DNA from: Nocardia acidivorans NBRC 108247
Lineage (GTDB): Bacteria > Actinomycetota > Actinomycetes > Mycobacteriales > Mycobacteriaceae
Length of the DNA stretch: 64,000 nucleotides
Reading direction: 5' to 3'
Assembly: GCF_001625085.1 (NCBI RefSeq)
Contig: NZ_BDAW01000008.1
Coordinates: 1 to 64,000, forward strand
This document shows positions 34,929 through 43,755 of this stretch, one piece after another. Below the pieces are notes generated by a model, which did no database searches, was not told the origin of the DNA, and worked only from the letters and a program-made list of their open reading frames with translations. The position numbers and the translations under genes are program-made. How positions within the stretch are numbered: position 1 is the first letter of the stretch; the number at the start of each line of letters is the position of its first letter.

Positions 34929-35689
34929 GCGGGCGGATCGAGGCGGTCCTGGTCTGCGGTGGCAGTTGGCACGACTTCGACTACGCCAGAGTTCACCTGC
35001 TCACCGAACTCGCCGCGCACCCTCGGGTCCGCACGCGCGTCTATCAGGACTACGACTGCCTCGCGGCGCTCTCCGAAGCCGAGGTACTCATCACGTACAC
35101 CTGCAACGCCGTGCCCTCGGCCGAACAACGCAGGGCGCTGACGGCATTCGTCACCGGGGGCGGGCGCTGGCTCGCCTTGCACGGCACGAACTCGGCCATC
35201 GAACCTCTCGGCGCCGATCGATTCGCGACTCCGCGTCGGCTCGGCGAGCTGGCCCGAGTGCTGGGCAGTCGATTCCTCGGCCACCCGCCGATCGGACCCT
35301 ACCGGGTCGAGATCACCGAACCCGACCATCCGCTGGTGCGTGGCCTCGCGCCCTTCGAGGTCACCGACGAGCTCTACATCAGTGAACTGCATCCCCCGCT
35401 GCACGTGCTCGCGCATACCCGATATGTCGGGGACGCACCGGGTTTCGAGCAGGGCCGTACCACCGTCGACGAGCCGCGCCCGGTGCTCTATCTCAAAGAG
35501 TCCGGAGCCGGAACGGTCTGCTACCTCACGCTGGGCCACTGTCGTGGCCGGTTCGATCTCCAGGACCTCGGCGTGGACGATCTCGGGTTCGTGGATCGGG
35601 GTAGTTGGGAGGTGAACGGATACCGCACGATCCTGCGCCGTTGCCTGGATTGGGCTGTCACCGCGGAGTTCCCGGACCCGGACGGGTGA
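34925..35689 (+). CDS. ThuA-like domain protein
   Basis: The 254-residue protein resembles the ThuA family, a glutamine-amidotransferase-like fold found in trehalose utilisation and other catabolic operons. Visible segments are AVLVCGGSWHDF at the start, TCNAVPSAEQRRAL, GGGRWLALHGTN and VCYLTLGHCRGR near the end. The only consistent start is TTG at 34925, overlapping the SDR stop as TTGA. Its role at the end of a CoA-degradation operon is unknown. Confidence 0.75.
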   Translation: MSGRIEAVLVCGGSWHDFDYARVHLLTELAAHPRVRTRVYQDYDCLAALSEAEVLITYTCNAVPSAEQRRALTAFVTGGGRWLALHGTNSAIEPLGADRFATPRRLGELARVLGSRFLGHPPIGPYRVEITEPDHPLVRGLAPFEVTDELYISELHPPLHVLAHTRYVGDAPGFEQGRTTVDEPRPVLYLKESGAGTVCYLTLGHCRGRFDLQDLGVDDLGFVDRGSWEVNGYRTILRRCLDWAVTAEFPDPDG

Positions 35690-35873
35690 GCCGGGGCTGT
35701 ACGCGGGAAGCCCGGGCCGGTGGATCAAGAGATGAGCGGCGGGTGCGATCTGCCGCCCGGCACGGGCGGCCACGATGTACGGCATCGGGTATCGATGCTG
35801 CTCAGCACCTTGATTCGTGACCATGCCGCGGTTTTCGGGAAGGGGAGTAGAAGGTGAGCCCTCGATCACTTTA

Positions 35874-35885
35874 GAGTTCGAACTC
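35874..35885. promoter_or_regulatory. 12-bp palindrome upstream of the PucR-type regulator gene
   Basis: GAGTTCGAACTC is a perfect palindrome located 43 bp before the start codon of the PucR-like gene. It may be an operator for autoregulation. The rest of the 238-bp gap shows no gene. Confidence 0.4.
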
Positions 35886-35927
35886 CACCGTTGACGTGCG
35901 GTAGGTCACAACGGAAGGGAGTAGCCC

Positions 35928-37148
35928 ATGACTACGGACGGGGCGCTTCGGGAAGGACTCACGGTCTCCGGGAAACCGATGTCCGGGCCGCTACAGGATG
36001 TGCGGGCCCTGGCTCAGCAGCTGGTCGGGCATTTTGTCGACAAGGTGGTGCCGTGCGGGACACTGCCGGGGGATGTCATCTCCGGGGATGTCACCGCGGT
36101 GACGCGGGTGTGCCTGGAATTGGCGGTGGACATGCTCGACGGACAGGACACACCGGCCACGATCGAGCGATTGTCCGAGGCGGCGGCGGGGTGGGCGCGC
36201 GAGGGCGTGCCGATCGACACGATCCTGCACTCGATTCACGAGGGCTTCAAATTCGGCATGGACCTCATCTCGCAGAATTCCACCGAGCGCGATCACAGCA
36301 ATCTGATGGTCGGCGCCAAGCGGGTGGTGGAGATGCTGGACGCCATCAGCGTTACCGTGGCCACTGCCTATGTGCGCGAACACAAAGCGGCGGTGAGCGA
36401 ACACCACAACGCGGTGCACACGCTCACCTCCGCACTGCTGGGCGGGTATCCGACCTCGACCATGGCGCGCGAATGCGGAATAGATATCGCCGAGGAGTAT
36501 TCGGTGCTGGCGCTCGATATTCCGCGACATCCGGACGAGGCGCATCCGATGCTCGACGGGGAGGTGGTCGCGCGCCGCAAGCTGCGCCGCCTACAGGCCG
36601 AGCTCGGTACCCGGTGTGGCGGAACGGTACTCGCCCTGCTGAGTGTGGACGGCGGCACGATTCTGATTCCCACCCGAACGCTGGCGGACAAGGAGCTCGA
36701 GACGCTGGTGGCCCGGCTGTCGGCGGCGGCGCAGGTTCGGGTCACCGCGACGGTGGTGGTCTCCGCACCGGACGAGGTGCCCTCGGCGGCCGACCGGGCG
36801 CACGAACTGCTCGATATGGTGCAGCGGCTGCGCTGTGTTCCCGGCCTCTACCGGTTCACCGACATGGCCCTGGAGTATCAGCTCACCCGACCGGGTCCCG
36901 GCCGGGAAACCCTTGGGGCACTGCTGGATCCGCTCGACGACTACCCCGAGCTGATGCAGACCCTGCAATGCCATATCAGCAACAATCTGAATCGGCAGCG
37001 CACCGCGCACCTGATGCACATTCACACCAATACCGTCGACTACCGGATCAAGCGGGTCCGCCAGCTCACCGGCTTCGATCCGGCCGCGAACTCCGGACTG
37101 TGGCAACTGCGCTCGGCGTTGATCGCCCGCACCTTCAATGACGGATAG
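35928..37148 (+). CDS. PucR/CdaR-type transcriptional regulator
   Basis: The 406-residue regulator ends with the PucR-type C-terminal helix-turn-helix: LNRQRTAHLMHIHTNTVDYR, then KRVRQLTGFDP. The preceding regions match the RsbRD-like N-terminal sensory domain and the GGDEF-like middle domain often found in this family. ATG at 35928 follows GGAAGGGAG. It lies after the large catabolic region but has its own promoter. Target genes are unknown. Confidence 0.85.
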   Translation: MTTDGALREGLTVSGKPMSGPLQDVRALAQQLVGHFVDKVVPCGTLPGDVISGDVTAVTRVCLELAVDMLDGQDTPATIERLSEAAAGWAREGVPIDTILHSIHEGFKFGMDLISQNSTERDHSNLMVGAKRVVEMLDAISVTVATAYVREHKAAVSEHHNAVHTLTSALLGGYPTSTMARECGIDIAEEYSVLALDIPRHPDEAHPMLDGEVVARRKLRRLQAELGTRCGGTVLALLSVDGGTILIPTRTLADKELETLVARLSAAAQVRVTATVVVSAPDEVPSAADRAHELLDMVQRLRCVPGLYRFTDMALEYQLTRPGPGRETLGALLDPLDDYPELMQTLQCHISNNLNRQRTAHLMHIHTNTVDYRIKRVRQLTGFDPAANSGLWQLRSALIARTFNDG

Positions 37149-37243
37149 GGCGCTTCATGAATCGCGCCGGGCGATTTGGTGAACTCCCCAGAACCCGGCA
37201 CATCCCCTTCTGGCCGTTTCGCCACCGCTTTAGCGTCGGCGAA

Positions 37244-38437
37244 ATGAAACGAAGTATGCGCCCCAGGGCATTTCGATCGGCCATTCTCGCGGGGGTTTCA
37301 CTGCTCGCGGTGGGATTCACCGGAACGAGCGCGGACGCCGCCCCCGATCCGGCGCCGACCGAACAGCAATTGGCCGACTACATCGCGGCGGGCCTGCACG
37401 GCGGACCGATCGCCGCGAACTCCGGATCGGCCTGCACCTCCGGCAGCGGTGCGGGATCGGGCAACGGCTCCGGCGACTGCCTGGGCGGTTCCGGGTCGAG
37501 TTCGGGTTCGTCAGGCGGATATTCTTCCGACACAACGGGTTACGGACCCACCATGACCTCCTGGGTGGCGGCCTTCGGTTACGGTCTGGCCCATCCCGAT
37601 GCCGCGCCGCCCGGTGTCAACGACTGGAACTGCAAGCCGAGTGCCGCGCATCCGCGCCCGGTGGTGCTGGTGCACGGCACCTGGATGAACGCCTACAACG
37701 GTTTCGCGTACATGGGCCAGCCCATCAAGGACGCGGGCTATTGCACCTTCACCCTCAACTACGGGCGGTCGAATCTGCTCGAGGGCGGCGGGCTGGGTTC
37801 GCTGCTGCCCGGTGTGATGGGCACCGGATACATCCAGGATTCGGCAAAACAATTGTCCGCCTTCGTGGATCGAGTTCTCGCGGCCACCGGCGCGCCCAAG
37901 GTCGATATCGTGGCGCATTCCCAGGGCGGGTCGATGGCGAACTGGTACACCAAATACGAGGGCGGCGCGAACAAGGTGCAGACCTTCGTCACCTATGGCG
38001 CCACCCATCACGGCACCTCCCTCGACGGGATCGGCGCACTGGGCCGGGCAATCAATAATTTGGGCATCGACGTGCTGGGTCCGATCGAGATCCTCGTGGG
38101 GCATGCGGGAATTCAGCAGACCATCGGCTCGGACTTCGTGAACAAACTCAATGCCAATGGCGATACCGTGCCGGGCATCGACTACACCATTGTCGGCACC
38201 CGGTACGACGAGGTCACCAATCCCTACGAGCTGACCTTTCTCAAGGCGGGCGCGGGAGCGAAAGTCGACAATATTCTGCTTCAGGACGGCTGCGAACAGG
38301 ATCTCTCCGATCACCTGACGATGATGTATTCGCCGCGGGCGCTCTCCATCGCACTGCGCGCACTGGATCCGGGGCACGCCGTGCCATTGCAATGCAGTTT
38401 CAATCCGCCGCTCGTCGGTGGTGGCGGATCGCTCTAG
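37244..38437 (+). CDS. Secreted lipase (alpha/beta hydrolase, triacylglycerol lipase class 2 type)
   Basis: The 397-residue exported hydrolase has a signal peptide (basic start, then ILAGVSLLAVGFTGTSADA, cleavage about residue 32). A glycine/serine-rich low-complexity segment follows (about 60-95). The hydrolase domain has VLVHGTWMNAYN for the oxyanion hole and AHSQGG for the nucleophile serine. ATG at 37244 gives the best signal peptide; MRPR at 37256 is also possible. It ends 1 bp from the convergent TetR gene. Confidence 0.85.
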   Translation: MKRSMRPRAFRSAILAGVSLLAVGFTGTSADAAPDPAPTEQQLADYIAAGLHGGPIAANSGSACTSGSGAGSGNGSGDCLGGSGSSSGSSGGYSSDTTGYGPTMTSWVAAFGYGLAHPDAAPPGVNDWNCKPSAAHPRPVVLVHGTWMNAYNGFAYMGQPIKDAGYCTFTLNYGRSNLLEGGGLGSLLPGVMGTGYIQDSAKQLSAFVDRVLAATGAPKVDIVAHSQGGSMANWYTKYEGGANKVQTFVTYGATHHGTSLDGIGALGRAINNLGIDVLGPIEILVGHAGIQQTIGSDFVNKLNANGDTVPGIDYTIVGTRYDEVTNPYELTFLKAGAGAKVDNILLQDGCEQDLSDHLTMMYSPRALSIALRALDPGHAVPLQCSFNPPLVGGGGSL

Positions 38438-38438
38438 A

Positions 38439-39101
38439 TCATTGCGGGGCGGGAAGTCGATCGGCGGCGATCTCGGCCTCGATCCAGGCGGCGATCATAT
38501 ATCCGGTCATGGCGACCACCTCCTGTCGCTCCCGACTGTCCACCTCCAGGGCCGAGGCCCGCAGCACGGCCGCGAAACCGGTATTGACCAAGACGAATGC
38601 CATCACATCGTATTTGTGATCATCGCCCGGGCCGATGATCTGGATCAGGAGTAATTTGACCAGTAGCCGCAGGCGCGGCTCGAACTCCGGAAGCCCGCTG
38701 TTGTAGAACTGCACGCCGCCGACCAGGGCGCGTACCAGCTTCGCACTGGCGACCAACTCGTCGGTGAATACCTCGAGCAGTTCGGTGACCACCCGCGCTC
38801 GATTTGCCGGGGACTGCGGATTCGATTGCTGCGGAAGCCCGGACAGCCAGCGCGTGAACCGCTCTTCGACCCGCGAGAGCAGGCGCTCGAGCAATTCGTC
38901 CACCATGACGCTCTTATCGTCGAAGTATCGGTAGACCGTGCCGATACTCACCTCGGCCTCCATCGCGATCCGATTGGTCGAGGTATCGGCGATACCGCGC
39001 TCACCGAACAATCGCCCGGCGGTATCCAGAATGTGTTCCCGGGTCGCCCGGGAACGCTCCTGGATCGGACGGCGACGCTGGCGTACTGCCTTGGGCGGCA
39101 T
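38439..39101 (-). CDS. TetR family regulator
   Basis: The 220-residue regulator has an N-terminal TetR domain (about 17-63): ILDTAGRLFGERGIADTSTN, then VSIGTVYRYFDDKS. The C-terminal domain is helical. It is convergent with the lipase gene, with ends 1 bp apart, and divergent from the ferritin-like gene. It may regulate the latter or itself. The ligand is unknown. Confidence 0.85.
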   Translation of the reverse strand: MPPKAVRQRRRPIQERSRATREHILDTAGRLFGERGIADTSTNRIAMEAEVSIGTVYRYFDDKSVMVDELLERLLSRVEERFTRWLSGLPQQSNPQSPANRARVVTELLEVFTDELVASAKLVRALVGGVQFYNSGLPEFEPRLRLLVKLLLIQIIGPGDDHKYDVMAFVLVNTGFAAVLRASALEVDSRERQEVVAMTGYMIAAWIEAEIAADRLPAPQ

Positions 39102-39348
39102 CCGGCCTCCTGCTGTGCGTGCAAAAACGAGCTTTGCTCATCTTACGACTCGACCGGCGTCCGGTTTGCTGTAAATTGTTGCGTCACAAAGCGCGTGGCC
39201 GGTCGGCCGGATCGGCGTCCGACCTGCGGACCGCCGCGATTATGTCCAGATCGATTGCGCCCCAATGTTTCGGATCGCTCTATTGGGTAGTCGGGGTGAG
39301 AGGTGCACTTGCGCCGACCTGATGTCGACCCCGAGGAGAAAGATTCAC

Positions 39349-40311
39349 ATGAGCACCCGCGATACCGCCACGCTGCAGGCCCAGCTGCGCACTGTCCTTG
39401 ATCTGACCAACACCGAAATCCAGGTCGCCGAAACCCGCATCGCGCAGGCCCGCACCGAAGCGGTGCGCGAGGAATTGTCGAAGAACGCCGGCAATGCTCG
39501 CGCTCGCGCCGAGGCGATTCAGGCCGCCATTCGCGAACTGGGTGGCACACCCGATCTGATCGGTCCTCTGGTCGGCCGCGCGATGGCGGCGGTCAAGGCG
39601 GTTGGTGAACAGGCTCAGCCGTTCGACGAGGCGCTGCTCGGCGACCTCGCCCTGGAACACCAGCTGCTCGATCGTGCCCGCTACATCAAGGCGCTGGCGA
39701 CGGCGGCGCAGCAGTCCGAGGTGGTGGCCCTGTCGGACCGACTGATCACCGCGCACACCGCGACGGTGGACTGGCTGACCACCGTGCTGGCCGAGGACGC
39801 CCTCGGCGGTCCGGCCGCGCTGCGGCGCACCCCCATCCAGGCCGCGGCCGGGACCGTCGTCAAACTCGTCATCATTCCGGTCACCTGGTCGGCCCACGGC
39901 CTGGATCGGGCGCTGGACGTGTTCCGCACTGCCCCACCGGCATTGGGTGACCTGCTGGCCCGGGGTGTCCGCGCGGGCGATGTGGCGGTCAAGACTCTCA
40001 CCGCCTCCCGCGATGCCGCGCTCGAGACCGCCGAGCAGGTCACCCGCCGGGAAGGCGCGGAGGGTACCGCCGATACCCTGCATTCCTTCCGCGCCTCCAC
40101 CGGAGTCCTGGAATCGCGTGAATTGCCGATCCCGGACTACTCGGATCTGAACGTCGCCCAGGCGGTCGCCGCTATCAAGGAGCTGTCCGATCCGGCGGCC
40201 GTGCGCACGGTCCTGGCCTACGAGGAGGCGAACAGCAACCGGCGCGGTGTGGTCTCGGCCGCCCAGACGCGACTGGCCGCCATCGCACAGGGCGTGACCG
40301 GGCTGAACTGA
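39349..40311 (+). CDS. Ferritin-like domain protein
   Basis: The 320-residue protein has two parts. The N-terminal half (about 1-150) is a helical ferritin-like bundle, with ALEHQLLDRARYIKALA as a metal-ligand-type helix. The C-terminal part ends with IPDYSDLNVAQAVAAIKELS, then AVRTVLAYEEANSNRRGVV, a repeat-like element found in actinobacterial lipid-droplet or ferritin-like proteins. ATG at 39349 follows GAGGAGAAAG. Iron binding or storage is not certain from sequence. Confidence 0.65.
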   Translation: MSTRDTATLQAQLRTVLDLTNTEIQVAETRIAQARTEAVREELSKNAGNARARAEAIQAAIRELGGTPDLIGPLVGRAMAAVKAVGEQAQPFDEALLGDLALEHQLLDRARYIKALATAAQQSEVVALSDRLITAHTATVDWLTTVLAEDALGGPAALRRTPIQAAAGTVVKLVIIPVTWSAHGLDRALDVFRTAPPALGDLLARGVRAGDVAVKTLTASRDAALETAEQVTRREGAEGTADTLHSFRASTGVLESRELPIPDYSDLNVAQAVAAIKELSDPAAVRTVLAYEEANSNRRGVVSAAQTRLAAIAQGVTGLN

Positions 40312-40909
40312 TACCAGACAACGAGATTCACCGGCGGCCTCGACGAGCCCGTTCTCCCTAATCGGGGGAACGGGCTCATTTCCGGGCGTCGGATCGTCCG
40401 CCGATCACCCGCGTGGCCGGTCCGCGCGCACGACCACCAACTCCTGCTCGCGCTGTCCCGGGGCGATCAGGCCACGTGCGGTGAGCCGGTCGCGCGTGAA
40501 TCCTGTTGATCGACAGGTCGATTCGCGATTCTTGATTCGGCCCGTTCGATCGGGCGATACGCGTTGAGCCAGGGTTCGATGACGTTCACCCGGGGGTGGT
40601 GGCGTTGGCGGATCGGGTCGCCACCGCCGTCGGCACACTGCTGCCCTGCCATCGGCGGTCTCGACCGGATCGTCCCACTGTGCGCGGCCTGAGCGAGGTG
40701 CCCCGAACCGAACCCTGACCTCACGCATATCGCCTGATCGACCGTGCCGGTACCGGCTCGGTCGATTGGTCGTGTCCGGGGTCGGCGACGTCCCATGGCT
40801 ATTGTTAAGCAATCTCGTTTCAAACTATTGACGCGGTGCGTCTCGAAGGCCCCTAATGAACCGCTAGAAGCGAAACATCGTTTCGATGTGAGAAACATTA
40901 GGAGTTCCA
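40312..40909. other. Intergenic region of about 600 bp
   Basis: This gap starts with a strong terminator (40345-40377) after the ferritin-like gene. The middle part has open frames on both strands, but none shows family resemblance, a signal peptide or a ribosome-binding site, so I do not call a gene. Just upstream of the next gene, ACATCGTTTCGATGT (40875-40889) forms an inverted repeat that may be an operator. Confidence 0.5.
40345..40377 (+). terminator. Terminator after the ferritin-like gene
   Basis: GAGCCCGTTCTCCC pairs with GGGGGAACGGGCTC across a short loop, with 13 of 14 positions complementary and a G-T pair at the other. It is followed by ATTT. It lies 34 bp after the stop codon. 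Confidence 0.85.
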
Positions 40910-41878
40910 TTGCGAATCGGACGGCTTCTCGCCGCGGTAATCGCATGTACCGCAACCTTGTTCACCTCCCTGTCCGCACCGGACGCCTCGGCCGATATCA
41001 CGGTCACCAAGGTGGAGAACAAGGTCGATATTCGCTGCGCCTTCAGCAGCCTGCACCAGAGCAGTGCCTGGTACTTCCCGGGCGGTGATCCCAAGGGGCT
41101 GCTCTGGCTCCAGCACGGCTTCGCCAGCGCCAACGACTCGGTCGACGACACCGCGCGCAAGTTCGCCGCGCAGGGTTTCCTGGTCTTCGCGCCCACCCTG
41201 CCGACCGCGAACATCCTGGGCTGCACGCTCGAAAACCTCGGCAACAACACCGATTTCCTGCACAATGTCGCCGACCTGTTCGGCAAATCCGCCGATCTCG
41301 GCGACAAACTCGGCCGCAGCTTCACCGAGGCCCGAAGCAAGGCCGGGCGCGCCACCCTGCCGCTGCCCACCACATGGGTCTTCGCCGGTCACTCCGCCGG
41401 CGGCGAGGCGGTGCCCTATGTGACACAGCAACTGCGCCAAGACTATCCGGCCGCTTTCGCGAACCTGCGCGGTGTGCTGCTCTACGACCCGGTGAAGAGC
41501 TTCATCGGCAACAACCTCAGCAGTTCGATCAACCATCTGGCCAACACCACCCTGCCGATCCTGGCGGTCACCGCACCGCCCTACAGCTGCAACCGGAACG
41601 GCGCGGGCACCCAGGTGCTGCTCGATCAGCTCGCCCGGCCCTTCCTGGGCGTGCGGCTGACCTCCGGCGCGCACATCGACGTCGAGGGCAGTAGCGCCCC
41701 GGCACTGGACAAGGTCGTCTGCGGTACGCCGCAGGCGAAGAACATCGAAGCGTTACAGCGCCTTTCGGTCGGCTGGGCGGGCGACTTCGTCACCGGTTCG
41801 ACGACGGCGGACCTGTACCCGGGCGGCGCGTATTACCAGAGCCTGATTACCGCCGGGACCATACAAACTCTGTCGTGA
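40910..41878 (+). CDS. Secreted alpha/beta hydrolase
   Basis: The 322-residue exported protein has a signal peptide (RIGRLLAAVIACTATLFTSL, then SAPDASA) and an alpha/beta hydrolase domain. LLWLQHGFAS supplies the oxyanion loop, FAGHSAGGEA the nucleophile serine, and SGAHIDVEG the likely catalytic histidine. The start is TTG at 40910, supported by AGGAG 5 nt upstream. Conserved cysteines (GCTLEN, YSCN and KVVCG) suggest disulfides. An esterase or lipase role is likely; the substrate is unknown. Confidence 0.82.
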   Translation: MRIGRLLAAVIACTATLFTSLSAPDASADITVTKVENKVDIRCAFSSLHQSSAWYFPGGDPKGLLWLQHGFASANDSVDDTARKFAAQGFLVFAPTLPTANILGCTLENLGNNTDFLHNVADLFGKSADLGDKLGRSFTEARSKAGRATLPLPTTWVFAGHSAGGEAVPYVTQQLRQDYPAAFANLRGVLLYDPVKSFIGNNLSSSINHLANTTLPILAVTAPPYSCNRNGAGTQVLLDQLARPFLGVRLTSGAHIDVEGSSAPALDKVVCGTPQAKNIEALQRLSVGWAGDFVTGSTTADLYPGGAYYQSLITAGTIQTLS

Positions 41879-41959
41879 CCTCATAACCTCGTGATTCGGA
41901 TCGACCGAGTCGGGTGCCGCCCGGCTCGGCCGTTCTCGCGGGGCTGGTTCACAGTCGGG

Positions 41960-42160
41960 GTGGAACTACGTCAGCTTCGATACTTCTGCGCGGTGGCCGA
42001 GGAGGGGAATCTGACCCGCGCCGCGCACGGTCTGGGCCTGCGCTCGCCGTCGCTGAGTCAGCGGATTCGAGCGCTGGAGCACGCGCCGAGACTTCGCCTG
42101 GCCCTGGCTTTTCCGGGTGATACCGGCACCTCGCGCTGGCTCGGATCGCCGCGGAGCTGA
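41960..42160 (+). pseudogene. Truncated LysR-type regulator (helix-turn-helix only)
   Basis: A GTG-started frame of 66 residues encodes the beginning of a LysR regulator: [20 protein letters not shown], then [14 protein letters not shown]. It loses resemblance right after the DNA-binding helix and stops. No substrate-binding domain follows in any frame; instead there are two 57-bp tandem repeats. I interpret it as a remnant after deletion. Expression as a small DNA-binding peptide cannot be excluded. Confidence 0.7.
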
Positions 42161-42201
42161 GTCCTCGGGCGATCGGCGACACTCGTGAGGTGCTGCCTCG
42201 T

Positions 42202-42315
42202 GGCCACGGGAACGCGCTCAGATCGGCGTCTCGCCCGCGCGAGGACCGCGTTCGATGTGGACACGGGAACGCGCCCGGATAGGTGTCTCGCCCGCGCGAG
42301 CATCGCGTTCAATCA
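42202..42315. repeat. Two imperfect 57-bp tandem repeats
   Basis: Two adjacent 57-bp copies (42202-42258 and 42259-42315) share CACGGGAACGCGC and GTCTCGCCCGCGCGAG. Each copy contains the palindrome CTCGCCCGCGCGAG. They lie between the truncated LysR gene and an SDR gene. They may be a regulatory duplication or debris from a rearrangement. Confidence 0.85.
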
Positions 42316-42324
42316 CTGATTGAA
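42308..42324. promoter_or_regulatory. Perfect 17-bp palindrome upstream of the SDR gene
   Basis: TTCAATCACTGATTGAA has 8-bp perfect arms around one central base and ends 31 bp before the SDR start codon. Its position and symmetry fit a repressor operator, for example for a TetR protein. The cognate regulator is not identified. Confidence 0.6.
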
Positions 42325-42355
42325 TCGGCGATTGGACTATGTTTCACTGCTTGGC

Positions 42356-43096
42356 ATGAGCAATCGTTTGACCGGCCGGGTCGCGCTGATCAGTGGCGCG
42401 GCGTCGGGTATGGGGGCTTCGCATGCCCGGGCCTTCATTGCCGAGGGCGCGTCCGTCATGATCGGTGATATCGCCGATGCGGCGGGCGCGCGGCTGGCCG
42501 AGGAACTCGGGGAGCAGGCCGCCTTCATCCACCTCGATGTCACCCGCTCGCAGGACTGGGCGGCCGCCGTGGCCGAAACCGTCCGGCGCTTCGGCAAACT
42601 CGACGTGCTGGTGAACAATGCGGGCATCCTGGACGGCGGACCGCTCGGCGAGTACACCGAAAAGCAGTGGCAGACAGTCATTTCCATCAATCTCACCGGG
42701 CCGTTCCTGGGCTTGACCGCGGCGCGGGACGCATTGGTCGCGGCCCGCCCGGCGTCGGTGGTGAACATCTCCTCGGCGGCCGGGATCCAAGGTGTTCCGG
42801 GTGTGCACGCCTACACCGCCTCCAAATTCGGGGTGCGCGGGTTGACGAAATCGGCTGCGCTGGAACTGGCTCCGCACGGTGTGCGGGTCAACTCGGTGCA
42901 TCCCGGCGGCATTCTGACCCCGATGCTCGGCGCGCCCGCGGACAGTGCGCTCGATCGCGGCGCGAACACCCTGGCCCGGCTCGGACTGCCCGAGGAGGTG
43001 ACCCCGCTGGTGGTCTTCCTGGTCAGCGAGGAGTCGAGCTATTGCAATGGCGCGGAATTCGTGGTGGACGGCGGTATGACCGCCGGTCGCGTCTAG
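42356..43096 (+). CDS. Short-chain dehydrogenase (hydroxysteroid-dehydrogenase-like)
   Basis: The 246-residue classical SDR has SGAASGMG for the cofactor, NNAG in the middle, ISSAAG for the serine and YTASK for the catalytic pair, ending EFVVDGGMTAGRV. It resembles 3-alpha/20-beta-hydroxysteroid and cyclopentanol dehydrogenases. ATG at 42356 was chosen because it follows the palindromic operator. The next gene, a methyltransferase, starts 34 bp later and may be co-transcribed. Confidence 0.85.
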   Translation: MSNRLTGRVALISGAASGMGASHARAFIAEGASVMIGDIADAAGARLAEELGEQAAFIHLDVTRSQDWAAAVAETVRRFGKLDVLVNNAGILDGGPLGEYTEKQWQTVISINLTGPFLGLTAARDALVAARPASVVNISSAAGIQGVPGVHAYTASKFGVRGLTKSAALELAPHGVRVNSVHPGGILTPMLGAPADSALDRGANTLARLGLPEEVTPLVVFLVSEESSYCNGAEFVVDGGMTAGRV

Positions 43097-43129
43097 ACCG
43101 CGAGCTCCGCGCTGGATTACCTTGGCGCC

Positions 43130-43750
43130 ATGGGACTTTCTGCCGCCGAGGTCTTCGACGCGCTGGGCAAAGACTATGAGACCGCGTTCGCCGGATTGAC
43201 CGCGCATCGCGAAGAGCTCGCCTGGCTGCTGGACCAATTGCCTACCGGGGCACAGGTTCTCGATATCGGTTGCGGCACCGGCCGGCCCACCGCCGAGGTG
43301 CTGGCGGCCGCCGGCCACCGGGTCACCGGCTGCGATATCGCACCCGGCATGATCGAGATCGCCCGCGCCCAGGTGCCCGGGGCACGGTTCGAGGTGGCGG
43401 ATCTGCGAACGCTGACCTATCCGGCCGGAAGCTGGAACGCGGTGACCGCGTTCTTCCCGCTGCTCCAGCTCACCCGGGCCGAAATCGATGACGCACTGCG
43501 GAAATTCGCCGAATGGCTGACGCCCGGCGGGATCTTCCTACTGGCCACGGTGCCCGCCGATATCGAGAACCTCGAGATCGAATTCATGGGCAAACCGGTG
43601 ACGGTCAGCAGCTATCCGCCCGAGGAATTCGAGCGCCTCCTGACCGGGGCGGGGCTGCAGGTCGTGCGGCAGCGCGTGGTCGAGTTCCTGCCCGATCATC
43701 CGGACGCCATTGCCGAGCACGACCTGTTCCTCGCGGCCCGCAAGTCCTGA
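43130..43750 (+). CDS. Class I SAM-dependent methyltransferase
   Basis: The 206-residue methyltransferase has the SAM-binding motif VLDIGCGTGRPTAEVL (about 44-59), the acidic residue in GCDIAPGMIEIAR, and the WNAVTAFFPLLQLT motif IV region. The substrate cannot be told. It is probably co-transcribed with the upstream SDR and converges with the enoyl-CoA hydratase gene, 5 bp apart. Confidence 0.85.
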   Translation: MGLSAAEVFDALGKDYETAFAGLTAHREELAWLLDQLPTGAQVLDIGCGTGRPTAEVLAAAGHRVTGCDIAPGMIEIARAQVPGARFEVADLRTLTYPAGSWNAVTAFFPLLQLTRAEIDDALRKFAEWLTPGGIFLLATVPADIENLEIEFMGKPVTVSSYPPEEFERLLTGAGLQVVRQRVVEFLPDHPDAIAEHDLFLAARKS

Positions 43751-43755
43751 AGTTC

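Noticed and set aside
6753..35689. Carotenoid biosynthesis cluster
   Set aside because: No phytoene synthase, desaturase or lycopene cyclase gene is present. The gene content (importer, CoA ligase, acyl-CoA dehydrogenases) fits uptake and degradation better.
40405..40955. Minus-strand open frames in the 600-bp gap after the ferritin-like gene
   Set aside because: No ribosome-binding site, domain, signal peptide or membrane segment; composition looks like translated non-coding GC-rich DNA.
42202..42315. Tandem repeats as an origin or attachment site
   Set aside because: Only two copies, no nearby replication or integrase gene and no flanking direct repeats of a mobile element.
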